From Lachnospiraceae bacterium (GTDB lineage: Bacteria; Bacillota; Clostridia; Lachnospirales; Lachnospiraceae), in the NCBI GenBank assembly GCA_009911505.1, contig QXXL01000112.1:1-41239 (forward strand): a DNA stretch of 41,239 nt. The letters are read 5' to 3'. Shown in pieces: positions 16,776 through 24,717 of the stretch. The first letter of the stretch is position 1. Every line of letters begins with the position of its first letter. Position numbers and translations under genes: made by a program. Under the pieces are notes generated by a model, which saw only the letters and a list, made by a program, of their open reading frames with translations, ran no database searches and had not been told where the DNA came from.

Positions 16776-17519
16776 TTATTCTACTAAGACTGCATGTACC
16801 AGGAAACGGTAGCTGCTCCCTTTGGGCGTACAGGTCATAAGCGTAACAGTATTCTGCCCAGGCTCTGGCGTAATGCCTGTGTCATATAAGCTGCGCTCTT
16901 TTACGGTTTGCTGCCATTTGGCATATTCTTCTTGGTTATCAAATTCGTATGTAAAAGAATCCCAGTCAAGCTCTGCAGGGTAACAGGAATAAATCCGGTA
17001 GCGGTTGGTGCCCTGGGGCGTATAAATCAGAAAATCTGTATGCTCCGGGTAAAAGTCCGGATCGGAATATTGGTTTAGCTTGGCAAACATGGATTTGTTT
17101 TTCATATTATGGCCATAGATAAAAGAATTTTCGCTGGTGAAATCCGCCTTTGACGTTGTGTCCATAAAAATACACCCGCAATTATTCTCTTCCTTGTAAA
17201 ATCCATGGTGCAAATAGAAATCGTCATCTTCGCCCTGGACAACCGGGTAGTTGATTTCCATGGTTTCAAAATGGATCCAGGCAATAGTCTCCTGGTTAAT
17301 CTCCCACAGGGATTCAAAATCTATGTGGGAATTATAGTGCGGCGTATCCGCTGTATCCGCTGGATCTACTTCGGCAAACTGTTCAAGCTCTTTGTAGACC
17401 GAATCTTCTTTCTGGTAACCTAGGAATATAGTTGCAAGCTTTATCGTGGTTACAATAAAAACAGCCAGTGCGGCGAGAAAGACAATCAGGAAAACAGGGC
17501 TTCTTTTTTTTGATTTCAT
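16776..17519 (-). CDS. srtB: Class B sortase
   Basis: The 247-residue transpeptidase attaches surface proteins to the cell wall. An N-terminal membrane helix (about 8-33) is followed by the sortase core with His137 (FIYGHNMKN), Cys230 (TLMTCTPKG) and Arg238 (SYRFLVHA). The YGHNM box and the long insertion before the Cys place it in class B. ATG 17519 is chosen: AGGAGG lies nine bases before it, while a TTG three codons earlier directly abuts that site. It is convergent with the fibre operon, separated only by a shared terminator. Clostridial class B enzymes often act as general anchors on (S/N/P)PxTG-type signals, so it may anchor the pilus base or unlinked proteins. Confidence 0.92.
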   Translation of the reverse strand: MKSKKRSPVFLIVFLAALAVFIVTTIKLATIFLGYQKEDSVYKELEQFAEVDPADTADTPHYNSHIDFESLWEINQETIAWIHFETMEINYPVVQGEDDDFYLHHGFYKEENNCGCIFMDTTSKADFTSENSFIYGHNMKNKSMFAKLNQYSDPDFYPEHTDFLIYTPQGTNRYRIYSCYPAELDWDSFTYEFDNQEEYAKWQQTVKERSLYDTGITPEPGQNTVTLMTCTPKGSSYRFLVHAVLVE

Positions 17520-17543
17520 GGTTGGCAACCTCCTTTTTTATAT

Positions 17544-17572
17544 ATTATATTGGTTTTTAACGGATTAAGCAA
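17544..17572 (-). promoter_or_regulatory. Predicted promoter of the class B sortase gene
   Basis: On the minus strand TTGCTT (17567-17572) and TATAAT (17544-17549) are 17 bases apart, a near-consensus housekeeping promoter ending about 25 bases before the sortase start. Confidence 0.65.
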
Positions 17573-17578
17573 TCTATC

Positions 17579-17606
17579 TTGCAACTTTTCTGAAATATGG
17601 TATCAT
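17579..17606 (+). promoter_or_regulatory. Predicted promoter of the diguanylate cyclase operon
   Basis: TTGCAA (17579-17584) and TATCAT (17601-17606) are 16 bases apart. The -35 box lies only six bases from the -35 box of the divergent sortase promoter, so one bound protein could affect both. Confidence 0.5.
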
Positions 17607-17654
17607 ACATATAACAACATTTTTACAATAAAGAAGACAGACTGGTGGTAATTT

Positions 17655-18734
17655 ATGAAAAGAATTTGGGAGTATATTTCGGTAAGGGCAGAAAAGGCAT
17701 TATCTATCAAGCAGGTCATGTCATTTGCTATGGCTATGCTGGGATTTTTCCATTTGTGCCTGACGGTTTTTTTTAGCATATTTGGCATTTTCCCTATGGC
17801 GGCGATGGATTTTTGCAGTGTTGTTTTATATGTTTTTTGTTTTGTCCAAATACAGAGGGATAAAAGCCTGTTATACCTGTTTAACCTGTCATATCTGCAG
17901 ATCGTCCTGCATTCAGTAATCGCGGCGCTTTTGCTTGGGACAGAAAGCGGTTTTTCCCTGTATATGATTGCGGCGCTGCCGATTGGCTATTATGCGGCGT
18001 ATAATTTTAATATGAGGAAGCAAGTGATTAACCCCATGTGCTATGTGGTGATTGCAGGGGCAGCATTTTGTTTTCTGCGGGTCGCAAGCAGCTATATGGG
18101 GCCGTTTTATACATACGGCAATAAAGCTTTAGTCAGTGCGGTTTATATGGTAAACTATTTTGTGGCAGTTATTATTATTGTATCCTTTATCAGTACCCTG
18201 CTAAACCAGATTAGGATTTTGGAGAACCTACGCAGTCTGCAGAACAAACAGCTGGAAAAGCTTTCCAAAACAGACGCCTTGACGGGGCTTGCCAACAGGC
18301 GGAGTATTGAGGAGCGCTATACACAGACAGAAGCCCTGCGGGAAGGCTATTCGCTTGTCATCGGTGACATTGATGATTTTAAGGCGGTAAATGATACATA
18401 TGGGCACAATGTAGGGGATGCCGTGCTTAAGGCAGTGGCGGAAGTGTTTAAGGGGACAGTCCGTAGTGAAGATATTGTCTGCCGCTGGGGCGGGGAAGAA
18501 TTTCTCATTTTCCTCCCAAAATGTACGGGCGGTGATGCGGCGAATATCGCGCAGCGTATTTTGGAAAGTGTACGTGTAACAGATATGATGACCTCCGAAA
18601 AGGAAGTTTTCCATATTACAATGACTTTAGGCGTATCAACAGCCCGCCTTGGCATGGAATTTACAGAGGTTATTAAAGAAGCTGATGATAATTTGTACTA
18701 TGGAAAACATCACGGAAAGAACCAGGTAGTATGA
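17655..18734 (+). CDS. Membrane diguanylate cyclase (GGDEF)
   Basis: The 359-residue enzyme should make cyclic di-GMP from two GTP. Roughly six membrane helices fill residues 20-185 with no recognised extracellular sensor domain, then a short coiled coil (185-204) leads to the GGDEF domain (205-359). The active site is GGEEF (279-283), the metal site is in IGDIDDFKAVND, and RSED (270-273), five residues before GGEEF, is an intact RxxD inhibitory site. So it is probably active and feedback-inhibited. The start ATG 17655 follows TGGTGG. Its stop overlaps the next start (ATGA), coupling it to a phosphoribosyltransferase gene. Its nearness to the fibre locus and class B sortase suggests control of adhesion. 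Confidence 0.92.
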   Translation: MKRIWEYISVRAEKALSIKQVMSFAMAMLGFFHLCLTVFFSIFGIFPMAAMDFCSVVLYVFCFVQIQRDKSLLYLFNLSYLQIVLHSVIAALLLGTESGFSLYMIAALPIGYYAAYNFNMRKQVINPMCYVVIAGAAFCFLRVASSYMGPFYTYGNKALVSAVYMVNYFVAVIIIVSFISTLLNQIRILENLRSLQNKQLEKLSKTDALTGLANRRSIEERYTQTEALREGYSLVIGDIDDFKAVNDTYGHNVGDAVLKAVAEVFKGTVRSEDIVCRWGGEEFLIFLPKCTGGDAANIAQRILESVRVTDMMTSEKEVFHITMTLGVSTARLGMEFTEVIKEADDNLYYGKHHGKNQVV

Positions 18735-19888
18735 TTATGTATACAGAAACAGATTTAGTGGGCATTGCCAAACGCGATAACAACCCAAAAAGGAATTATC
18801 TGGTGGTGAACCGCCTGCAGGGAAAGCATATCCCGGTACCGCCGCACAGTGCATTTGAGATGTTTGATATGCTTGCGGGCCGGCTGAAAGAAGCCTATGG
18901 GCAGGAGAAGCTGCTATTGGTCGGTTTTGCGGAAACGGCAACCGCAATCGGAGCGCGGCTTGCAGTACAGCTGGATACTTATTATATACAGACAACCAGA
19001 GAGCAGATGCCGGGCGTAAAGTATCTGCTTTTTTCGGAATCACACAGCCATGCGACAGAGCAAAAGCTGGTTAAAGATGATATGGACGCCATGTTTCATC
19101 AGGTGGATCGGATTGTATTTGTAGAAGATGAAGTGACGACAGGCAATACCATTTTAAACATTATAGATCTGCTCCAAAAAGAATATCCAGGCAAAATGCG
19201 TTTTGCGGCTGCTTCCTTATTAAATGGGATGGATGAAACGGCAACGGGCAGGTACGGTAAGAGGCAGATTGGCCTTGTGTATTTGCAGAAGACGGATCAC
19301 TCCAAATATGTCTGTATGGCAAAAGCTTACGCCGGGGACGGGCTATATATCCCTGCGGATACGGATCCCTGCCGTGATATAGGAGATTTATCCAGGGTGT
19401 ACCGCCTGCCTGCTTCTTATGTCAATGCCAGGCGCTGTATTGCGGGCAAGGCGTACCAGAGGGCGTGCGAAGCGATGTGGGAACAGGCATGCGCAAAGTG
19501 CGCGCCAGTCAGCGGTAAAACGGTTTTGATCCTTGGCACAGAGGAATTTATGTATCCTGCATTATTTGCTGGGGAGCGCCTGCAGCGTATGGGTTATACG
19601 GTAAAATGCCATGCTACCACCCGCAGCCCCATTACAGTAAGCAGGGAGTGCGGATATCCGCTGCATGTGCGTTATGAGCTGGTAAGCCTGTATGAAGAAG
19701 GCCGGAGGACGTTTATCTATGATTTGGAAAGGTATGATAGCGTGTGGATTTTCACTGATGCGGCAAATCCTGTGGAGGGTGGCATCTGTTCGTTGTGGAA
19801 CGCATTAAGGTTATGCGGCAATGATGACATAAGGCTGTTTTGCTGGGGGGATTTTAGGACAGGAGGGAATAATGAGAAGCTCTTATAA
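18731..19888 (+). CDS. PRTase_2/TRSP-domain protein of Ter-type cassette
   Basis: The 385-residue cytoplasmic protein overlaps the cyclase stop (ATG 18731; an ATG at 18737 is an alternative). The N-terminal half is an orotate-PRTase-like domain with the PRPP loop VEDEVTTGNT (131-140). The C-terminal part (about 265-385) is a TRSP domain, with the name-giving motif in ATTRSPI. This two-domain form is known from the biosynthetic cassette linked to Ter (tellurite/stress) systems, proposed by Aravind and colleagues to make a nucleoside-like compound. The product has not been identified to my knowledge. It overlaps the next gene by 17 bases, so the two are made together. Confidence 0.85.
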   Translation: MIMYTETDLVGIAKRDNNPKRNYLVVNRLQGKHIPVPPHSAFEMFDMLAGRLKEAYGQEKLLLVGFAETATAIGARLAVQLDTYYIQTTREQMPGVKYLLFSESHSHATEQKLVKDDMDAMFHQVDRIVFVEDEVTTGNTILNIIDLLQKEYPGKMRFAAASLLNGMDETATGRYGKRQIGLVYLQKTDHSKYVCMAKAYAGDGLYIPADTDPCRDIGDLSRVYRLPASYVNARRCIAGKAYQRACEAMWEQACAKCAPVSGKTVLILGTEEFMYPALFAGERLQRMGYTVKCHATTRSPITVSRECGYPLHVRYELVSLYEEGRRTFIYDLERYDSVWIFTDAANPVEGGICSLWNALRLCGNDDIRLFCWGDFRTGGNNEKLL

Positions 19889-20921
19889 AAAAGAAGATGT
19901 ATGCCTTCTCCTAAAGGACATTACGGGGATGGTAAAGCCGCAGCCTACCAGGGAGAGGGAACGCCTGATCCAGTCTGGAAAGCACTATTGTGAAATGCTT
20001 CCGGTTGAATATACGCCAAGCCAGGCATATATGGACGCATATTACGATGCCTTAGAGAAATTCGCCGCCCCGACGGCGCATGCGGCAGGAAGGCTTGCAG
20101 ATAAAATAATGGGCCGGAAAGGAAAAGATACGGTACTGGTATCGCTGGCAAGGGCCGGGATCCCTGCCGGGATTTTACTGAAGCATTATATCCGGCAAAA
20201 GTACCAGGTGGATCTGCCCCATTACGCCCTTTCCATTATCCGGGGGCGTGGGATTGACCGCAATGCCATGAGGTATCTTTTAGATCTTTACAGGCCAGGG
20301 CAGCTGTTATTTGTGGACGGGTGGATTGGCAAAGGGGCTATTTTAAGAGAATTGCAGAAAGAGCTCTCATATTTTCCAGGTGTTTCGGCAGAAATTGCAG
20401 TGCTTTCCGATCCTGCAAATGTAACCGGGCTTTGTGGGACGCATGAAGATATCTTAATTCCAAGCGCTTGTTTAAACAGCACGGTTTCAGGGCTTATCAG
20501 CAGGACGTTTTTGCGGGGGGATATAATAGGGGAAGCGGATTTCCATGGGGCGGTATATTATGGGGAGCTTAAGGGGCAGGATTTGTCTTATGGCTTTCTA
20601 AATGCAATTGAAGCGGAATTTGTAATGGAAAACCCACCAGAAAATACGGCGGATGCAGCAAGCGGGCTTGAGGAAGCGAAAGCAGTTGCGCGTCAGTTTG
20701 GGATAGAGGACATAAACCTTGTTAAGCCGGGGATAGGGGAAACTACCCGCGTCCTGCTTCGGCGCGTGCCATGGAAAATCCTGATAGGGGCGCAAAGTAA
20801 GGACGATCCGGCAATATCCCATATCATTAAGCTTGCAGAAGAAAAAGCCGTCCCAGTGCAGTATTATCCGCTTACTCATTACAAGGCCTGCGGGATTATC
20901 CGCAAAATCACAGATGCATAA
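19872..20921 (+). CDS. StiP-type PRTase with PELOTA-like C-terminus
   Basis: The 349-residue protein starts at ATG 19872 behind AGGAGGG. Residues 10-250 match the family long labelled cysteine protease StiP but reinterpreted as a phosphoribosyltransferase: SLARAGIPAGI, IIRGRGID and the PRPP-loop-like FVDGWIGKGAI (near 140-150) are visible. The last ninety or so residues, with RVLLRRVPW and LAEEKAVPVQYYP, fit the PELOTA-type RNA-binding domain found in this family. It is the regular partner of PRTase_2/TRSP in Ter-linked cassettes. A joint role in making or transferring a modified nucleoside is proposed in the literature; substrate unknown. Confidence 0.82.
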   Translation: MRSSYKKEDVCLLLKDITGMVKPQPTRERERLIQSGKHYCEMLPVEYTPSQAYMDAYYDALEKFAAPTAHAAGRLADKIMGRKGKDTVLVSLARAGIPAGILLKHYIRQKYQVDLPHYALSIIRGRGIDRNAMRYLLDLYRPGQLLFVDGWIGKGAILRELQKELSYFPGVSAEIAVLSDPANVTGLCGTHEDILIPSACLNSTVSGLISRTFLRGDIIGEADFHGAVYYGELKGQDLSYGFLNAIEAEFVMENPPENTADAASGLEEAKAVARQFGIEDINLVKPGIGETTRVLLRRVPWKILIGAQSKDDPAISHIIKLAEEKAVPVQYYPLTHYKACGIIRKITDA

Positions 20922-20932
20922 ATATAAAAACG

Positions 20933-21892
20933 TTACAGGACACCGTATGCCTCGGAAAGGTATATGATTTTTTGGGCCCAGTTCGTATGGGTTTTATATT
21001 CGTTCATACGCTTTTTTTGTATACTTCCTGATACAAAAGAAGGCGTGTCCTCCTGCCATCCCAGAACCGCTTGTGCGTCTTCTAAATCTTCTTTTGAGAC
21101 GCAGTATGCCTGGCGGATTAAGGGTACTTGCTTTGGGTGGATGGCAGTCTTGCCAACAAATCCGCATAGTTTGTCGTCTGAAAGCTCCTGTTTTAAGCCG
21201 TCTTCCCACCCATCCCCACTGTAGTATTCCCATACGGGGCCGGATATCACGTATTCTGTGCCAAATATTGTAATAATATCTGCAAAAATATTGCAAATCG
21301 GCCGGATATCGTGGATAGATTCTCTGATTCCCCTTCTAAAACCAAATAAATGGCACAGATCATTGCCCCCCACCCGGATATTCAATATATATTGTTCAAT
21401 TCCTTTTAAACGTTCTTTTATTTTAAACAGTACATCGGCGCGTTTTCCTGGTATTGCAATAGAAGGGCTTTCCAAGATCGGCATTGTGTAAAAACGTTCG
21501 GGATAAAAAGCGTTGATATGTAAAACCATCTGGATATAAGTATCTATATTGTCTAAATTTAATTTTGGTATAATAAAACCAGATACAATTTTGCGCGAGC
21601 TGCCGAGCCGCTTTAAAAGGCTATCCATCTGAGCCGCACTTCGGATGCGGATAAATATTCTTGGTAAAAAAAATGCTGTGTGCCCCTGTGCCTGGTATAT
21701 GTGATTTAAGGATTGTATTAAGCAGTTTTCTGCCTGTGCAACATGGCAGTCTCCTATGGTATCTTCAAGGCACAGTGCAAGGGAATAGCCGCTTCCAAAT
21801 TTTTGGGTGATGATGGAATCGGCAATGGCCACATGGTTGGCTGGGCAGTATAGGAGCGGCCCGACACTGTAATAAATAACTGCATTTTTCAT
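20933..21892 (-). CDS. HpcH/HpaI-like C-C bond lyase of Ter-type cassette
   Basis: The 319-residue protein resembles the citrate-lyase beta-like TIM-barrel lyases that accompany the PRTase_2 and StiP genes in Ter-linked cassettes. Visible landmarks are LCLEDTIGD (acidic metal/substrate site), PILESPSI, RVGGNDLCHLFG and the C-terminal GKTAIHPKQV, typical of CitE-type enzymes. The start ATG at 21892 is preceded by AAAGGAG at seven bases. It is convergent with the PRTase genes, with only 11 bases between stops. Convergence rather than operon membership is unusual for a cassette partner, but the family link is strong. The reaction and substrate are unknown. Confidence 0.8.
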   Translation of the reverse strand: MKNAVIYYSVGPLLYCPANHVAIADSIITQKFGSGYSLALCLEDTIGDCHVAQAENCLIQSLNHIYQAQGHTAFFLPRIFIRIRSAAQMDSLLKRLGSSRKIVSGFIIPKLNLDNIDTYIQMVLHINAFYPERFYTMPILESPSIAIPGKRADVLFKIKERLKGIEQYILNIRVGGNDLCHLFGFRRGIRESIHDIRPICNIFADIITIFGTEYVISGPVWEYYSGDGWEDGLKQELSDDKLCGFVGKTAIHPKQVPLIRQAYCVSKEDLEDAQAVLGWQEDTPSFVSGSIQKKRMNEYKTHTNWAQKIIYLSEAYGVL

Positions 21893-21942
21893 AGATGTTC
21901 TCCTTTAATAAAATAATATTTGGGTTATGGCATCTGGCAGAT

Positions 21943-21972
21943 ATCATAGCACATTGTGCCTGGTTTTGCCAA
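21943..21972 (-). promoter_or_regulatory. Predicted promoter of the lyase gene
   Basis: On the minus strand TTGGCA (21967-21972) and TATGAT (21943-21948) are 18 bases apart, placing a start site about 45 bases before the lyase start codon. Confidence 0.4.
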
Positions 21973-22063
21973 TCTTATGTTGTTGCTTTTTATGCGCCTT
22001 TACGCTGTTATTTTAATATTAAATTGTTTTACCGATTATGCTAACTTCATAATCTGGGATATA

Positions 22064-22096
22064 CTAGTTGACTACTAGGGAATATAGGAATATAAT
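22064..22096 (+). promoter_or_regulatory. cysK promoter with palindrome over the -35 box
   Basis: TTGACT (22068-22073) and TATAAT (22091-22096) are 17 bases apart, close to the ideal housekeeping promoter. A perfect inverted repeat, CTAGT-TGACT-ACTAG (22064-22078), is centred on the -35 box, as an operator for a repressor would be. A cysteine-metabolism regulator of the Rrf2 family (CymR/IscR type) is a natural candidate but is not proven. Confidence 0.65.
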
Positions 22097-22127
22097 AATT
22101 TTACAATAATCAAAAAAGGAGGCAGCT

Positions 22128-23066
22128 ATGTCAAATATTTACAAAGGTACAATGGGATTAATCGGAAAAACTCCATTAGTGGAAGCTATAAATATGGAGG
22201 CAGCCTTGGGATTAAAAGCGGCAATATTAGTAAAGCTTGAGTATTTTAATCCAACAGGGAGCGTAAAGGACAGGATTGCAAAAGCCATGATCGAAGATGC
22301 AGAGGAAAAAGGGATCTTAAAGGAAGGCTCCGTAATCATTGAGCCCACATCAGGAAATGCCGGGATTGGCTTAGCGTCTATTGCGGCAATAAAGGGCTAC
22401 AGAATTATTTTAACCATGCCAGAAACGATGAGTGTGGAGCGCCGCAACATTCTAAAAGCTTATGGGGCGGAGCTGGTATTGACAGAGGGTGCAAAAGGCA
22501 TGAAAGGAGCTATTGCAAAAGCGTCGGAGCTGGCTAGGCAAATTCCCGGCAGCTTTATTCCCGGCCAGTTTGAAAATCCAGCTAATCCTGCTATACACAG
22601 GCAAACCACGGGGCCTGAGATTTGGGAAGATACAGACGGGGATATCGATTACTTTGTGGCCGGAGTCGGTACAGGAGGTACACTGACAGGTGTTGGTGAG
22701 TTTTTAAAATCAAAAAAACCCGACGTCAAAATTATTGCGGTTGAACCTGCAGGTTCCCCTGTACTTTCAGAGCGCAAAAGCGGGCCACATAGGATTCAGG
22801 GTATTGGCGCGGGATTTTTGCCTGAGGTTTTAAACCTGGACATTTATGATGAAGTGATTAAGGTTGAAAATGAAGATGCTTTTGCTGCAGCCAAATTTAT
22901 GGCTAAAAAAGAAGGCGTACTGGTAGGGATTTCTTCCGGGGCTGCGCTTTATGCCGCCTTTGAGATTGCAAAACGTAAAGAAAATGAAGGCAAAAAGATA
23001 GTTGCCCTGCTTCCGGATACAGGAGATCGGTATTATTCCACGCCATTATTTATGGAAGGGCAGTAA
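22128..23066 (+). CDS. cysK: Cysteine synthase (O-acetylserine sulfhydrylase)
   Basis: The 312-residue PLP enzyme makes cysteine from O-acetylserine and sulfide. The start ATG 22128 follows AAAGGAGG. PLP-binding Lys47 is in TGSVKDR, the phosphate loop is [10 protein letters not shown], and [22 protein letters not shown] and NPANPAIH are typical CysK boxes. Length is normal. The substrate-binding loop reads TSGNAG (74-79), while nearly all family members have TSGNTG, so the final Thr is Ala. It stands alone between its own promoter and a weak hairpin. Cystathionine beta-synthase-like or other beta-replacement activity is an alternative, but overall similarity favours CysK. Confidence 0.93.
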   Translation: MSNIYKGTMGLIGKTPLVEAINMEAALGLKAAILVKLEYFNPTGSVKDRIAKAMIEDAEEKGILKEGSVIIEPTSGNAGIGLASIAAIKGYRIILTMPETMSVERRNILKAYGAELVLTEGAKGMKGAIAKASELARQIPGSFIPGQFENPANPAIHRQTTGPEIWEDTDGDIDYFVAGVGTGGTLTGVGEFLKSKKPDVKIIAVEPAGSPVLSERKSGPHRIQGIGAGFLPEVLNLDIYDEVIKVENEDAFAAAKFMAKKEGVLVGISSGAALYAAFEIAKRKENEGKKIVALLPDTGDRYYSTPLFMEGQ

Positions 23067-23090
23067 ATTCCACAATTAGCAGGCCCTTCC
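23054..23090 (+). terminator. Possible weak hairpin after cysK
   Basis: GGAAGGGC (23054-23061, within the end of cysK) can pair with GCCCTTCC (23083-23090) over a 21-base loop. No T-run follows, so termination is doubtful. Confidence 0.25.
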
Positions 23091-23142
23091 CTGCCCAAAA
23101 TCCCTCTTCACATTTTCCCCCAAGTATGATATATTGAATATT

Positions 23143-24192
23143 ATGGAAACAAAAATATACCAAATTACCTCCCAGGCAGCCGGATCTGACATCATAAAAC
23201 AGGCAGCGTCCGTTATCCGGTCCGGCGGCCTGGTTGCATTTCCGACCGAAACGGTTTATGGGTTGGGTGCAGATGCCACTAACCCCAAAGCAGCCGGGAA
23301 AATATATGCAGCTAAAGGCAGGCCCTCCGACAACCCGTTAATTGCACATATCTGTAGCTATGGAGATTTATCCGATATCGCAGCAGATATACCGCCCGAA
23401 GCCAAAATGCTCGCAGATATGTTCTGGCCTGGCCCATTGACGATTATCCTCAAAAAACAAAGCAGCATCCCATACGAAACTACTGGCGGGCTTGACACTA
23501 TAGCGGTCCGTATGCCAGCGCACCCGGTCGCGCTTGGGCTGATACGCGCAAGCGGCTGCCCCATAGCGGCTCCGAGCGCCAATACATCAGGACGGCCAAG
23601 CCCTACGTTAGCGTCACATGTGGCAGAAGATTTAGACGGGAAGATTCCGCTGATTTTAGACGGCGGTGAGGTTGGCATTGGGATTGAATCAACCATTGTT
23701 GATTTAACCGAAAACGTTCCGACTATACTTAGGCCAGGGTATATTACGGAAGCAATGATAAAAGAGGCGGTAGGGCAAGCCCGGACAGATCCTGGTATCC
23801 TGTGCGCGGATGCCGCAATCCGGCCTAAAGCGCCTGGCATGAAATACAGGCATTATGCTCCTAAGGCAGAGCTTGTCATTGTAGACGGGGAAGCATCAGC
23901 GGTTATTCAAAAGATAAATACATTAGTAAAACAGCAGCAGTCACAGGGCAGGCAGGTTGGAGTTCTTGGCACGGACGAAACACGCGGGGCATATCAAGGG
24001 GCGGTGTTCCGCAGTATTGGGCCGCGCAAGGACGAAGAAGGCATTGCCCGGCATTTGTACCGGGTGTTAAGGGAGTTTGATGCGGATCATGTCGATATTA
24101 TTTATTCGGAGAGTTTTTTTACACCCGGAATTGGACAAGCTGTAAAAAACCGGCTGTTAAAGGCAGCGGCTCACCAGGTTCTCCGGGTATAG
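23143..24192 (+). CDS. sua5: Threonylcarbamoyl-AMP synthase, Sua5 type
   Basis: The 349-residue enzyme makes threonylcarbamoyl-AMP for the t6A modification of tRNAs that read ANN codons. The YrdC-like domain fills about residues 10-205 with FPTETVYGLGADA, KGRPSDNPLIAH and PSANTSGRPSPT. A linker with APGMKYRHYAPKAEL leads to the C-terminal Sua5 domain (about 235-345), so it is the long form. ATG 23143 is chosen; TTG 23134 is in frame. No ribosome site is visible before either. Genes downstream (phosphatase homologue, upp) follow closely, as in many Clostridia and in the ywlC region of Bacillus. Confidence 0.93.
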   Translation: METKIYQITSQAAGSDIIKQAASVIRSGGLVAFPTETVYGLGADATNPKAAGKIYAAKGRPSDNPLIAHICSYGDLSDIAADIPPEAKMLADMFWPGPLTIILKKQSSIPYETTGGLDTIAVRMPAHPVALGLIRASGCPIAAPSANTSGRPSPTLASHVAEDLDGKIPLILDGGEVGIGIESTIVDLTENVPTILRPGYITEAMIKEAVGQARTDPGILCADAAIRPKAPGMKYRHYAPKAELVIVDGEASAVIQKINTLVKQQQSQGRQVGVLGTDETRGAYQGAVFRSIGPRKDEEGIARHLYRVLREFDADHVDIIYSESFFTPGIGQAVKNRLLKAAAHQVLRV

Positions 24193-24216
24193 GCCATGGC
24201 AGGGGGGAGGCATATT

Positions 24217-24717
24217 TTGTATAACAGGATTGTATTTGTGGCGGAAAGCGGCGACTGCCGGGAACCAATGGCGGCTGCTATCCTAAAAGACATTGGATTA
24301 ACAGAGCCGGTTCAGATATTGGCAAGGGGGCTTGTGGTTTTATTTCCGGAGCCAATGAACCAGAAGGCAGAAGCCGTCATGATTAGCAATGGGCTGCCCA
24401 CCGAGGGATATATGTCCAGCCAGCTTACGGCGGAGGACCTTAAAGGAAACACCTTAGTGCTTGTAATGGAAGGAAGACAACGCCAAAAAATTTTAGAGCT
24501 GTTTGAAGGGGCAGACCCAGGACGTGTGCACGTCCTGACCGAATTTGTAGGGGATGAACTGGAAATAGTAAACCCCTACGGAGGGACCTTGCAGATGTAT
24601 GGGTTATGTTATGAAACATTGTATTCTTCTATTAAGAAGCTGGCAAATATTTTAAACGAGGGGAGAGGTTACGATGTCAAGAGTAATCGTTATGGATCAC
24701 CCGCTGATCCAGCATAA
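24217..24717 (+). CDS. Low-molecular-weight phosphatase homologue, likely inactive
   Basis: The 166-residue protein has the fold pattern of LMW tyrosine/arginine phosphatases (YwlE type), and YwlE lies in the same neighbourhood in Bacillus. The P-loop, normally C-x5-R-S, reads AESGDCRE: the nucleophile Cys is Ala9, Arg15 remains, and Ser is Glu16. The general-acid Asp of the DP(F/Y)GG box is Asn119 in VNPYGG. Both key catalytic residues are therefore missing. TTG 24217 is preferred because GGGGGAGG lies six bases upstream; ATG 24196 is the alternative and adds seven residues. The 3' end overlaps upp by 44 bases. A phosphate- or phosphoprotein-binding role is possible; function unknown. Confidence 0.8.
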   Translation: MYNRIVFVAESGDCREPMAAAILKDIGLTEPVQILARGLVVLFPEPMNQKAEAVMISNGLPTEGYMSSQLTAEDLKGNTLVLVMEGRQRQKILELFEGADPGRVHVLTEFVGDELEIVNPYGGTLQMYGLCYETLYSSIKKLANILNEGRGYDVKSNRYGSPADPA

